A stretch of DNA of 64,000 nucleotides from assembly GCF_041296385.1 (NCBI RefSeq), contig NC_091013.1, positions 72,447,563 to 72,511,562 of the forward strand, in the 5' to 3' direction. The notes beneath the pieces are model-generated. The model did not search any database, was not told where the DNA came from, and saw nothing but the letters and a program-made list of their open reading frames with translations. Shown one piece after another: positions 10,401-58,246 of the stretch (position 1 is the stretch's first letter; each line of letters starts with the position of its first letter). The translations under genes and the position numbers were made by a program. The stretch comes from Aphelocoma coerulescens (lineage: Eukaryota; Chordata; Aves; Passeriformes; Corvidae).

Positions 10401-13400
10401 GCTCTCGAGCGCGCTACCAGCCTGGATCTCGAGCCTTCTCCCCCATCGCGGGGTCGAGGCGGTCCCAGCAGGATTTCAACCGCCTTCCCCCCGCAAAAGT
10501 CTCGTACCTCTTTCCTGCCGAAAAAACCCAGGGCAGCCTGCTGGCCGTGCCTTGCCGGCTGGCATAACGAGAACGCGGCCTGAGGGATTCTCCCTTTCTA
10601 GGTGACGAGACGCAGTTTTTAAGAAAATGCTTCAGGTCTTTTCCCCGGAGCTTGGACAACTTTGTTACGTGAATTTTAAATGACTCTCTTGCAGTGCTAC
10701 TCAAGATTTTAAATTTTTCGATTTTTACTCAGTCAAGTTGTTGACATAGCTTGTGCAATCACTGAAATAGTGTGTATATGTAGTTGAAAAAATGTAAGTT
10801 AAAGTGCACTTGACATTATTTTGGTAAGAAAAACATTTACTGTGGAATTAAGATTACTTGTTGTCTATCATAGCCTTCTCTCTTATTAAAAATGAAAAGA
10901 AAATCAGGGCCTGCCTAGAAGATGCTTTGACAGTTTGTGTGAAAAGAAATTTAAAAATAATGAGTGAGCTTGTCTCATTGGAACAAATCAAAGTCTTTCT
11001 TCCTCAGATGGAGTGTTCGAAGACCTTGAGAAGTAAACGTGCCTTAAGCTGAAATCTCAAGATCTAAAATTTTGGACAGAAAACTAGAGAAAAGACAAGA
11101 CTACAACAGTCCAGGCTTCAGTTTTAGACTGTATACCAAGCAGACGGTGAGGATATAATCTCTCTGTCATTCTCCAACAATTTTCAGCCTTGTACTTTCT
11201 TTCAACAGTATGGCAAAGAGCTCGCAGCTTCTGTCTTCCTCCAAGCTTGAAAAGTAGGCCAGAGGGTGGAAAGACCCTGTTGGTTTCTCCATTAAAATCT
11301 TGGAGTCGGAGCTCAGACAAGCCACAGTAGATTCCACAAGGGAGAAAGACCTCCTAAATGCCTCAACCATGGGAAACATTTCACTTCCAACTTGCGCCTT
11401 CTGAGATAACCAAAATTGGTTTGCTTTAGTGCACAGATCGGTCTCATCTGCTTCAGGTGAGGTGCCCACAGTGCTGCTTGGTTGTGTATTGCTTAGACCC
11501 GTGGCATTAGTGTTATTCCTCTGAGGAGTGAAAACAAAGGCTTCCCTGGACTGTTGCAGCTACACACAGGTACCTGCAGTACCTACTTCCCTCAGCTGCT
11601 GCAGTGAAGAGAGAGTCTGGGAGTGCATTGTTTTCCTTCCCTTTGTCTGGCTGATTAGTGCCCTGGGAAAATGCCAGCAGAAGGTGGAGGTCTCAGGCAG
11701 ATGTGTACTTCAGGGTTCATGGGTTCATAGAGGGGAATAGGAGGTAGAAGGTGTTGTGTTGAGATGATGCCAGGTGTGAAGGGGAGAGAGGAACCCAATA
11801 TCATCCTCTGCTTAAGCGTGATTATTATTATAGTCTATTTATCACCCCTTATACCAGGAATGATGTCCCTTGGAAAACATCCCTTCTCTCCCCAGAGGTC
11901 AGACTGAGTAGAAAAGTTATATGTACATGTGAGGCGGTTTGAAGGGGAGGCACAAAAATGCTAGTAAGGGAGAAGAAAAATCTCAGCTTTCACCCAGAGT
12001 TTTCCCAAGATCTGTGGGTCTTTTGTCTGGAGCTTTAGTACTGTGGATTTAATGGTATCAAATTATCTTAAAAGAGATTTGAAGATACACATAGGGTAAT
12101 ACCTTTTCTGGGTAAACTGGTTGAACATGAAGTTTATTCTTCCAGGCAAAGACTTGAGATGCATAGCCACTCCCATCACTGAAGTGTATTCTAACCTTGT
12201 GGATCTGCATTTCCCACAGCTCTTTTGCTGATCTCTGCATATGTCTAATATTACATGTACACAGTGAGGTTAGGAATAAGGACACAAATGCTTGTATATG
12301 CACAACCCACATTTATTCTGTCTGCATGCTGTATCTCCGGTTCAAAACATTCCCACTGGATGTGGGAAGAGCTGAGGTAGTGGACTGGGCAGTAGTGCAT
12401 GATCCTGCCAGCCTGAGTACCCAGCTAGCAATGAGGTGTGCAGTATGGTGCCAAGAATGTTTGGGTTCTCCCCCACTGAAGTCAGCGTAAGTACAGTAAT
12501 TGAGCCACTAAACAAACCAACTTGGAAGTGTCCCTCATCTTTTCTACATTGTCTTGGCCAGCAGAGCAGAACCGATAATGGGAAGAGGCTCAAGGTGGCA
12601 TGAGCCTCTTTTTGTGACTGGCAAGCTGTCACCTCTCCTGTCTCTTCATTTCTGTTAACTATACACAAGGACGTGGCCTGGAGACTGACCTGCAGTAAGT
12701 GAGTGTCCACATGGGAGCCTGACATCCTCTCATTAATCATGTGTTTCCCTCCAGATTTTGATTTTTATTGCCTGTTCCTGCTGGTCAGCCAGAGTGCTGA
12801 GGAGCCCTGCAGACCATTCTCCATCTGCTTCAGCTTGCTCCCCTGCTTTGTGTAGTGCACAGAGATGGACAGTGCATTCCTGCAAAGGAGTGATTGATGA
12901 TGTTATTTTTTTCACAAAACTAGGTCCCCTGATCATTGCAGCTGGTACCTCTGAGGAGAGTGTTGCTGTACTTTGCATGAAATTCAGGAAGCAAGAGGAA
13001 AGAGAAGCAGATAGATACCCCTGGGTCTTGTCCCACTTTGTAGTTAAGTGATAACTGTGGTGTGCTTTTCGACCCAGAAATGGGGAAATACTGCTGTATG
13101 CACACATGCAGCCATGGCCAAGTGATAGAGTTTTTATGAGCTGTGCCAGAAAGGCAGAACCAAACATTATGAGAGGGGCGGGGAGGGAAGCCTTGGAAAG
13201 GAAACACCTGCCAAGAGCTCTTTTTTTCCAGCCAAATCAGCTTGCAAGTGCCAAGCAGCTCCCCCTTAACATTGAACCACTGTTGAGAAAGCCATGTTTG
13301 CTATTGAGAATGACAGTTTCTCTTTGTGTCAACCCAGAATTAAAATGTTTATTAAATCATGTGGAAACAGATCCTGAAGGGCTGGCTGGCATCAGATAAT

Positions 13401-14989
13401 GCAAATGAATAACAATACTTTTTAAGGGAGTTGTTGTAACTGATTTTTTTTTGAGGTATAGGCAAGACAAGTTTTGTAGGTAGGAATCTTGCTTAACCAA
13501 CCAAGTAGTTGAAAAAAGTAATGTGTGAACACTGGGTTTTTTCCAACAGTACCAGTTGGTACTACTTACAAAACTGGCCTTAATATTATTGAAACAGGTC
13601 AAAGGAAATACTTCTAAAAATAGTTTTCACCTAATCTTAATTTAACTTTTAAAGCCTATCATTATAGTATATAATTAAGGAAAAAATACAGATATGATCA
13701 GGGTCCACAGTAATATTAGACAAGAATTTAGCATTTACTCATTTATTTTTTGTAGGAAGAGTAATAAAGCCTGATACTTCAGGATCTACACTAGCTGCTG
13801 TCTGAAGTCAGAGGGAAATTGCCACTCTTGAGGAGATTATTCCACAAAGTTAGGGAATTTTTTATCTGCCTTTGAATTATTTGAGAATTACTAATATGGC
13901 AATCAGGATGTTGGACTGCATGTGCTGAGCTGCTGTGGCAATAGTCATGGGTCCCTAACTGGACAGTTGTCAATAATTAACAGTATCTGGAAGAAACCAG
14001 GTGTTGCTCCCAGCCAGACTCCCATTCACATGCAAAAAGAAATTCATTTCAACTCAGTGAAGTTTTGAATTCAACTCAAGTCGCAAATCAGGCGTTGACC
14101 CTGAAGTGCTCTTCCTAACACCTACATTAAAAATGTATGCTAACACCTATATTAATAATGTATAGGGGGGAGGTCCAGCCCTAAGCTAGAATTCATATTA
14201 GTACAGACACTGAAATGTAAGTTTAGTTACACTGTGCTAGTAATCCGATCATATGGTTTAGCTGGAGAATTTCTTATCATGTGGCTGCTCCCACAGGCAT
14301 AGGCTTTATCTACCTGTTGCAGTGAAGGCCAACCAGGATGGGACATAAGTTGGACAAAATACTTGATAACAGAAACCACTTTCTCATTGTGGAAAAAAGC
14401 CCTGCTCATTCAAAGAATCCTTTACTGTCATATATACGTGTATGATTCATGCATTGAACCCTTTCCGACTCCCGTCCAGTATCTTTATGAATAAATTAAT
14501 TTGTCAGAATTTACAAATATATTTTGGCTTAGTCCAGTAGGTATGAGCTGTCCTAGCTGATGGCATCTTTCGCAGAAGCTTTTACACTGAAAACCTGACA
14601 TACACATTAAAACTTCTGATACCAGATCAGCTGAATCACCAGCAACGGATTTTCGTTATTAAATGTTAGTTTCTCCTTGTTTGAACCACAAAAAAGCAAG
14701 TATCTTCAATGGAAACCTAGCAGCTACCAGTGCTGAATGCATCAGATGGAAGAGAAGACAAAGCACTTGGGTCACTTGCCAATTTTAAATCAAAGGACAA
14801 GTATCCACTTGCTTGGTAGATAAGTAAGTATTCAGACAGGTCTTTGTCAGGCCACACGCCTGACAGTGAGCACTCAGTGGCTGGGGTAGATGTCTGTTAT
14901 TTTTGGAACAGAAGCACAAATTGTCTACTCTGACGGCAAAACCTGTATATGTGTGTATGGTTGAAAGGGGTACAAGAAAGTACAAGACG
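10401..14989. other. Intergenic DNA between PAN3 and FLT3, part 1
   Basis: The island tails off by about 10620 and the rest is ordinary non-coding DNA. Several open frames of 80-145 codons overlap on both strands at 12340-13400 (the longest on the minus strand at 12733-13167), but none resembles a family I know. I see no RNA gene, LTR or CR1 here. Confidence 0.6.
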
Positions 14990-15465
14990 TGTTATTGATA
15001 AATAACATGTTGAACCATTTCGGACCCAAAACGGATCCCTCAGGAACACCTCTCGTCACTGCTCTCCGCTTGGACATCAAGCCATTGACCACAATTCCTT
15101 GAGTACAACCATCCAGCCAGTTCCTTGTCCACCGATTGGTCTCTCTGTCAAATTCATATCTCTCCAGTTTAGAGACAAGGATGTCGTGCAGGACAGTGTC
15201 CAGCTCTTTGTACGAGTCCAGGTAGATGATGTCAGTCGCTCTTCCCTCACACACCAATGCTGTAACCCCGTTGTAGAAGGCTGCCAGATTTGTCAGGTGC
15301 CATTTGCCCTTAGTGAAGTCATATTGTCTGTCACCAGTCACCTCCTTATTTTCCATGTGCCTTCTCACAGTTTCTGGGGGGATCTGCTCCATGATCTCAA
15401 CAGACACTGAGGCTGATTACACTGACTACACTGGTCTGTAGTTCCTCAGGTCTTCCTTTTTTCCT
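14990..15465 (-). mobile_element. CR1 LINE fragment (ORF2, reverse transcriptase C-terminal part), copy A
   Basis: The minus strand encodes a piece of CR1 ORF2, with recognisable blocks such as [52 protein letters not shown] and GVPEGSVLGP. The frame is open for 160 codons (14925-15407), but both ends of the element are missing, so it is a dead fragment. The block at 15111-15397 is almost identical to the CR1 copy at 28125-28411. Confidence 0.9.
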
Positions 15466-15875
15466 AAAGATGAAAAGGGATTGGCGTATCTGGCGTATGA
15501 GAAGGGGATGAAGCGGCTGGAACTGTTTAGCCTGTAGCGTTGGGGGGAACCTTATCAATGTGTATAAATATCTGATGGGGGAGCCAGACTCATTTCTGTG
15601 GTACTCAGTGTCAGGGCCAAATGCAATATGCACAAACTGAAACAGGGGAAGTTCACTCTGAATATCAGGAAACACTTTTATACTGTGAGGTTGTTTGCAT
15701 ACTGAAGATATTGCCAGGAAAAGTTGTGGACTCTCCATCCCTGTTGGTATTTAAAACTGTACAGGATGTGCTCTGGGGCAACCTGTACTAGCTGATGATG
15801 TTTTGAGCATAACATGCACTGGACTAGGCAATCTCCAGGGGTGTCTTTTAAAGTCGTTCATGCTATGGGACTGTG
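15466..15875 (+). mobile_element. CR1 LINE 3' region, opposite orientation to copy A
   Basis: The plus strand matches the CR1 3' region: an aaccttatcaatgtgtataaat block, then gatgggggagccagactc, a gggcaaatgc-type region, tgtggactctccatccctg, ggggcaacctgtactag and ggactaggcaatctccaggg. It directly abuts the minus-strand CR1 piece at about 15465, giving a head-to-head inverted arrangement. Divergence looks higher than in copy A. Confidence 0.8.
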
Positions 15876-18800
15876 TACCAGTGCGGGCTGTGGAAAAATA
15901 GGGACAACCTGCCAGCCAAGGAAGGTTGTTGTCATCATGGTATTTTCATGTTTGCATCAATTTCTTTAATGCCCATGCAATCCTTTTCTCATTTTTGCAT
16001 CTTTGCAAATATGTACCTCCCTAGTTTTCATATCATTCCAGCTCCTTCCTTTGCACTGAAAAACACACAAACTTGTCTTCAGCACCACAGTACAATGCTA
16101 TCGACTCAGTCAGTGTTTCTAAGGCAGTCTTGTGAGAGATCATGCATTCATATCCATGAACAATGCTGGCCTCTGTGCCCCATTGCCCCTGCAGTTACCT
16201 TTAGGATGTTTTCTGTGTCTTCTTTTAGATGCGGTATGCCTGTCTAGCTCTGGTCCATCTGCAATTTTATTTTGACTTCTCTAATGCAGAAGATATTTTA
16301 TTATTGATACCAGCTATCAATAAAAAATAAAAAAATCTAGATACCATCTCTGAGATGTTTCTGAGAACACTTTACCAACACTCAGTTTATTTGCTTAGGG
16401 ATTCTTTTTACACAGGTTCTGAACAATTGCAGAATGAATGCTTAGCTCTTGGCAAGTAAAAATAACAACTGAATGAATAATATATTAAAATATAACTTTA
16501 TATATAAAATACGACAGCCAAGCAAGTAATAAAAATCCCCCAGCCTATCCTGGGGTATCATGGAGGAGATGCTCCAGCTTAATCCTTAGAACTGGATCCA
16601 CTCTCTGCCTGGTGACTGTGATACATAGCTGTGCAAGGTAGGGAGATCTGTCTGCCCCTCTGCGATGTCCTGTTCTGGTACAAACCAGAGGGGCTTGCTG
16701 GCACCAGCAAATTCAGCTACGCCTGGGCCAGTTCCACCCCTTACACACCAGCAACCGGGAGCTGATGAGGAGGCAGCTCCTGAAGCACTATGCTCCAAGG
16801 AAGGTGGCAAGCAGGGACAGGCTGAGGGCTGAAGGACTGTGCCCCTACAGGCACACATCTGAGCCTGGAGGCCTTTATTTTTATCCCCTAGACAAGTAAT
16901 CTGTGTAACAACTTCAGAACAGCTGTAGCTCGCTTTGAACCTTCCTGCAAACAGTGCTAGTTTCCTGTTCCCCCTGGTATAAGTACAGCCGCGTGGCACA
17001 AGCCCACTCCCTGCCCGGGTGGCAGCCCCTGGGCTCTCGGAGAGGACTGCAGCAGGTCTTCTGTCACCAGCAGAGCAAGTGCTCACCAAGCATGGGAAAC
17101 CTCCCCCAGCCCACAATGACAGATGCGGCAGGGTATTCCCGTGGTGTCTCACAAATTTCATTTGGATTTTTTGGGTTTTTTTTGGAGCTCTTTAGCTTAG
17201 CAAAACACTTGCTCTTCCCCTCATCAGGACTTGTAAAAATTAGGCTTTCTGCCAGCACGTGAAAGCAGAAATTGTAACTGCTTCAAAAATAAGGGTTGAA
17301 GTGAGACAGCAAAAAGTCTGCTTCACCAAATTTACATGAGAAAATATATCTTTGTAAAAGCGTGAGCAACGGTCTCAAGACTGAGCAGCTGAAGCAGAGG
17401 CAGCTGCTCAGCTTGGTGGAGACATCCTCTGACAGAAGATGCTTCCTGACCCCCAGAGAGGCCCCTCTTCTCCGCGTCCCACAGCCGCTTCCTTGTGGCT
17501 CAGGTCTCGAGCCCTCTCTTTTGAAGAAGTGGTTTCACTGTGGGCAGTGACATGCACCCTTAAGGCAACCACCTGCAGGCTCAGCTTCACTTGTGGGGCC
17601 AGGGGACTGCAGGGCACCACCAGCCATGACAGTGAGCTGGCCCCATGGCCGCCCCACTGGAATTCCATTTCAGCTAGCAGGTGAGGTCTTCTCATCACAC
17701 TCCTCAGGCCCTTTCGTCTCCATTTCCCGCTCTCTCACTGCATCCCTTCACATCTTTCCTTCCTTTCTCCTTTGATTTATTTTTCTCTTGAATCTTTTAT
17801 TTTCTGTCTCACCTTTCTTCTCTCTTCCGGAGATGCTCTTCTTTCTCCCATCACCATAATTTCTCCCAGCCCAGCTTGGCTTTTGCTCTCACTGCATCTG
17901 ACACGTTTCATGCTCAAGGCAAAAAGTATTTAAGTTACTGATTTTTTTTTTCCTCTTTCTTCTGATGTAAATGTGTTTCCTGCTGTTAATGCTAGTTTGA
18001 CCTGAACACTTTAAATAATATATATGCAATTTCCCACATAAATAATCTATGCATCAGATACCTTGATAGAGTGAAATATAATGATGCATTTTTGTCTTAG
18101 CAGGTTTTGTTGTTGTTGTTTAATGATCTAAATAGAAGAAGGCATAATATTAATATATAGAAAGTACCTTTATTTACTGTTAGAGTGAAGAGTTTTGGAA
18201 TTTAAAGCTTGATTTCCTCTACTGAAAATCAACCCAACAATTAACTGTTATGAAAAAAGGAAATAGCATTTGCTTCCATCTCAAATGCCTGAAACTGTTT
18301 TTCTCTAAAATTAATGACTTGTTCCTATCAAAAATAATCTTGCTGATTCAAAATCCAGGACTGAGTGCATGTTTTTCTCGTGATTGATATAGTTCTGATG
18401 CATGCATGAGAAAGGTTTTTAACAACCTGTAGTCCACTTTCAGCTCCATATGCAGAGATAATAATATTTACTTCAAAGAGCAATTGTTAGATATTATTCA
18501 TTCATGGTTGAAAGTCTACGTGAGCTATTTGAAGAGAAGGTGGAGTAAAAATGAAAATGAATATTTTATGATCTCCTGCTTTGCATGACTGCTGATACTA
18601 CCAAGCAAATCCTGTCAAAGAGGGATTTCTGTGTTTTCTTCTTGACTGAGCTTTGCTAGGCTGCACAACAAAATAAATAAAAATTATTAGCATCTGGGAT
18701 GTGATGGTGCCCAAAGGCCCCTGTCAGCATGGCTAGGAGACAGTTCTGCAGAGAAAGCAAAAGGTGTGAGAGCCCCAAGATGTGGTTATCCTCTAGTAGT

Positions 18801-21800
18801 GTTCTTTCTGTTGAGATATTATTTAGTCGAGGCAAGGTGTACAGGGAGGCAGTGTTTCTTCTTGTAAGGCTGGCTATTATAGGGGAAAAAAATGCAAATG
18901 CTTTTGGACATACAAAACAGCTAGGATCTGAAGGATCAGAGACAGAGTTGTCCGCAAAAATCCTGAGAACTGCTAGTTCCATACATGTCTGTAGCAGATC
19001 ACTCTAAAAAATAATTTTGATGTAAAAAATGTTAAGCATTTAATGAATGATATCTACTTTCTTAAAAATGCCTGTGTTTCCTCTAAGAATCTGTTGTCTA
19101 GAGATAAGACCGAGTAACAAATTGTGCAGACAACAGATGGTATCCCTATGATGAGCCAATGTCATCAGAAATGGCAACACTTAACCAGAAAAGGAAAGCT
19201 AAACTATAATAACACCTGGAGGAAAATCTCCGCAATATCTTTTGACTTAAGGCAGCGGGTTGGTCTTAAAATTACAGGCTCAGAACTGCAAAAGTTTCAA
19301 GAAAGAACAAACATCTTGCCTGTGTTATTGGCTGGAAATAAATGCTCCCCAGCAGCAAGAAATTCAATCCCAAGAACTCCAGAAAACAATATATACAATA
19401 CAATATATATGTAAATACAGCTATATACATTAAAAGCACTGTTCCAGTTTCTCATTTTACATTCTTCTGGTCATCCCAAGCAAGAGTTGGTGGCTAAAGG
19501 GAATGTTATCTAGCATACAATTAGCCCTGCATTAGTGGATGAGGTGGGGGCATGGATGGGGCCTGGGAACAGAGGCAGTAAGAGTTTCATGTTTTACAAA
19601 CTGGAAATTTTTTAAAAAGACTTTCAATGACCTTTCATCAGAGGAAGTTTTCCATTGACAACCAGTCTTTCTCGCTTTTTTTTTATTGCACCCCTTCTTA
19701 CTGAGAGATGTTCATGAAACTCAGTTTCAGGGCAGCTGAGAGAAATGGAGGTGTGAGAAGCTGCCTAAGGTCTCCCTGTGGCTGGCAAATGAGATGAAAT
19801 TTTATATGAGCAAGGACTGCAAACTCATATTCTGACCAGCTGCGGATTAGATTATGGTGCGTCTGACTGAACAAATATTATAGGGCAATACTGTTGAAAA
19901 CTCCCTCACAGAACATACAAGTCTCCATTACATTCCATGGCAGAGGAAAATACGAGATGAGCCAGCACACTTCTTTTTAAGGACAACCCCAGAAATGTGT
20001 GGGACCCAGCCACCTGCACAATCTGTTCATCTCCCAGCAATACACTGATTTCTCTCCAACCAAACAGCTGACAAACATTCCAGAGCAAGTTCAGGCACTG
20101 AGCCCTGCCACTGGCAGGAAGGTGAAATCAATGGGCACCCCGGGGGGAATCAAGTTTGATCTTGTCTCTTTCCCAAAACATGCAAAAACTTGGGTGCAAG
20201 CTGGTTGTGAATGCTGGATAAGGCCAGTACATGGTCTGCTCACTCAGGGAAACTGTTGGGCCCAGCAGACCACACATTTATGGTAATCCGTCACCATATA
20301 TTTCATGGATCAGAAGATAAGGTATCATTCTGAAGATTCCTGAAGGTGAAAGGACTGTGCAGGAAAATGGTTATTTCCAATGGATGTAAATCTATGGGTG
20401 TTTTGCTTCTTTTGAGGTTTGGAGCCATTTGCTTTTCCCCTTTTTTTCTTCAGAGAATTCCTCTGGTTACCCATATTACAAGCTGCTGAGAAGCAGGAAG
20501 ATGCCCAAAGTACAGCCTGGCTTCCAGGGCTGCCCCCACATCTCTGCCCAGTGGTGGGTGGGTGCTGCTGCTGTGGCTGCTCAGCAGAGGCAGGTTTGTC
20601 AGCAGAGCAGAGCTGTGGGCATCCTGTCCTGCTGCAGCATCTGCTTCAGGAGCCCCTCCTATAATGACCCCCAAAGTAATGTAGCATGGAGCACCTCTTG
20701 TTCACAGGCTTCTGAAAATGTATCTTTCAAAATCCCTCTAATGTCATGAAACTTACATTTCAGCTGAGAAGCTGGTTTAGATCACTAGGTTGAGTTAGGT
20801 TTTCTGAAAATCTTCCTTTAAAATGGCTGAAAAAATGAGCAGGGCAAACAGACAGAAAAGCTAGCTTATTGCCTGGATATTTAGCTCTGTTACCGTTGCA
20901 GAAGTAAGACAGTATTTACTCCTCTGTGGGTAGGTGAGATTTCCAGTGTGTGAGATACAAGGGCTAGTTTGAAAGGTGATTTATTGTTACAATATGCTCA
21001 ATAAGGAATATATTGGATTTTACATTTGTACAACTGTTTCAGGATTGCAATTATTTTTAACCGTAACCTCCTAATGACACAAATAAGAACAGCTAGTATT
21101 TATTTTGTTAATTTTTACCATATTTAGTACCAAATAGCAACTATGATTTTTTTCAAATACCTTAGATTTATTTTTGTCTTTTCTTATTTGCAGCAAAATT
21201 GTTCTATCCCACTCTCCCTCTTTCTGTCCATCTTTCCTCCATATACAATTCCGGCCTTCTGTGTTCCCTCCTCATTCCCTCTTCCAGGAAAGTAAGGACA
21301 ATATCATCTAGTCCGTTATAGAAACTTGTTTTCATTTAAAAGGGAAGTTTTACCATACGAGAATGACAAGAAGTATCAGTTCTTTATCTCCATCTTATGT
21401 TTTAATTTCTGTTTCAGGCAGATCTTTTTCTCCTTCTTGATTATGTGTGAGGACTCTTATACCTTTACCTTTCATTTAACTTAAATTAAAGTAGCCTTTG
21501 CCTGCAAGAAGTTAACGATTCCACTGATGTCAGTAGAAGTGCTAGAGTGTGTCAGACTGGAGTACTTTAACACAGAGCAGTTAAAAAAAAAAGAGTTAAA
21601 GAAAACTTACTTATGTCATTAGATGAGATGTATCTGCTTACCTTACTTCAGGGTTGTCTATCCCCCTTCTTAATAGCATAAGCATGTCCTTCCCATGAGC
21701 AAACATCCTCTTGAGAATAGTCAAGAATAAGGACAGCCCAATGCCACTTTCTGATTCATGGGAGGCCTCTGTGGTGGCATCACATCAGTGCTTCTTTACT

Positions 21801-21821
21801 CACAAAATTGTCCAATTGTTC
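15876..21821. other. Intergenic DNA between PAN3 and FLT3, part 2
   Basis: This is non-coding, AT-rich DNA apart from a GC-richer patch at about 16590-17650. That patch holds a 191-codon open frame on the minus strand (16586-17161), cysteine- and glycine-rich and without similarity to any family I know. Minor simple repeats include a TTG run near 18107-18120 and AT-rich strings near 19390-19420. I see no CR1, RNA gene or recognisable exon. Confidence 0.6.
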
Positions 21822-22345
21822 ATTGAATCACAGCAGGGTTGAGGAATGGACCCCTGGAGGTCATTTGATCCAATCCCACTGCTCAAGCAGGGCCACCTAA
21901 AGCCAGCTGCTTAGGACCCTGTCCAGGTAGCATTTCAATACTTCTGAGGGTAGAGACCGCCACCTCTCTGGGCAATGTGTGTCCATATTTGGTCACCCAC
22001 ATGGTGGAAAAGTCTGTGCCCATTGTTTCTGTGTCACTGGGCACAACTGAGAAGAGCCTGGATCCATCCTCTTTGCACCCTCCCTTCAGGTGTTTATATC
22101 TCTGAGCCTTCTATTCCCTCGGTTGAACAGTCCCAGTTCTCTCAGCCTTTCCTCCTAAGAGAGATGTTCCTGTCCCATAATCATCTTTGTGGCCCTCCAC
22201 TGCACTTTCTCCAGTATGTCCATGTCTCTCTTACACTGAGGAGCCCACTGCTTGACACAGGATTCCAGGTGTGTCCTTGACAGTGCTGAGCAGAGGCAAA
22301 AGGACCTCTGTCTTCTGGCAAAACACCTCCTAATGTGGCTCATTG
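21822..22345 (-). mobile_element. CR1 LINE 3' fragment
   Basis: The plus strand reads as the reverse complement of CR1: ttgaatcacagcagggttgag, ggaggtcatttgatccaatc, gctcaagcagggccacctaa, then ataatcatctttgtggccctcc and gtccatgtctctcttacac. It is internally rearranged or deleted between about 21975 and 22080, and it is about 500 bases long. Confidence 0.85.
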
Positions 22346-22848
22346 TTCACCATACTAAGTGGGGTAGAAAGGTAATGTGGGAGCCGAGAAGAAGCTCCCT
22401 TGAGAGCATGGAAGATGTGGACAAGAAGCAGAAGAAGAACCAGCCACAATGTAGGCTCTTCCTCAGAGAGGTTGCCATGGTAGCTGAGGTTTACTGTGTT
22501 TTCAGCCACTTTTCAGCCACTTCCTAAAAAAGGTGTCCTCAGCAGTCCCAGTTATTCTTTGCAAACTGGATCACAAGTGACTGGAATGGCCCAAATATGG
22601 CTAAAGCAGCAGGGATTTCAGTGAGCTCCCTGTGAGCACCAGCCTGAGCAGTCAAACTCAAAGGTTGTTTACCCACTGTGACAACAAGCTCTAGTTTAAT
22701 ATCTCTTCTGAAGAAACACTTTTGAGACCATTATAATAAACAGGGGCACAACCTACATGAAGGTGTTCTTCTGAGAAAGAAGTTCTTACTGTACGAGTTA
22801 TTCTTATGAAATGAAAACCCGAACTTTTTTCTATTTTTTTTTCCAAAA
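22346..22848. other. Intergenic spacer, no feature seen
   Basis: This is a short single-copy-looking stretch between two minus-strand CR1 fragments. It includes a small direct repeat (cagccactt twice near 22503-22520). I see no coding or RNA signal. Confidence 0.5.
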
Positions 22849-23260
22849 TCAGAGAATCAAGACCTCTAAGATCATCAAGTCCAAACATTGATCCAGCACT
22901 GCCAAGTGTACCACTAAACCATGTCCCAAAGTGCCACATCTGCACATCTTTTAAATACCTCCAGGGATGGTGACTCAACCACTTCCCCGGGCAGCCTGTT
23001 CCAATGAATCACCACTCTTTCCTGAAGAAATTTTTCCTGATATCCAATCTAAACTTCCTTTGATGGAATTTAAGTCCATTTCCCCTCATCCTCTGATTTG
23101 TTACCTGGGAGAAAGGGCTGATCCCCAAGCTCACCATACCTTCTTTAAGGTAGTTGTAGGCAGCAAGAAGGTCCACCATAAGCCTTCTTTCCTCCAGGCT
23201 AAACTCCTTTAGCCACTCCTCATCAGACCTATGTTCCAGACCCTTCCCTAGCTTTTTGAA
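22849..23260 (-). mobile_element. CR1 LINE 3' fragment (different subfamily)
   Basis: The reverse-complement CR1 signature here belongs to the type with tgatccagcactgccaagt, accactaaaccatgtccc, gggatggtgactcaaccac and gggcagcctgttccaat. The same variant occurs at 46485-46573 and 50895-51185. It ends about 160 bases before the proposed FLT3 TATA box. Confidence 0.85.
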
Positions 23261-23528
23261 GTATTTTTAAGCTTTCTGTCTTTCAATAGAAAACCAGAAA
23301 ATGTTTGCTGGAGGCGCCATGGGAGAAAAAAAAAGAAAATAAAATCAGTAATCAGCGATTTAACTAACGCATGGAAGAATTTACAAGGAAATTTTGTGTC
23401 ACGGTTCGTTCCCTAAGAGTATAAAAAAGCAGGGCATCTCCTCTGCAATCACACCGGAGCCAGAACTGGGCGAGTTAGGGGTCGGCGCTGCGCCTGTATC
23501 CCGGTGTCAGTCCCGCAGGAGCACCGGG

Positions 23529-58246
<34,718 letters not shown>

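Noticed and set aside
14925..15407. 160-codon open frame as a host gene
   Set aside because: The protein is CR1 LINE ORF2 (reverse transcriptase C-terminal part), so it belongs to a mobile element fragment.
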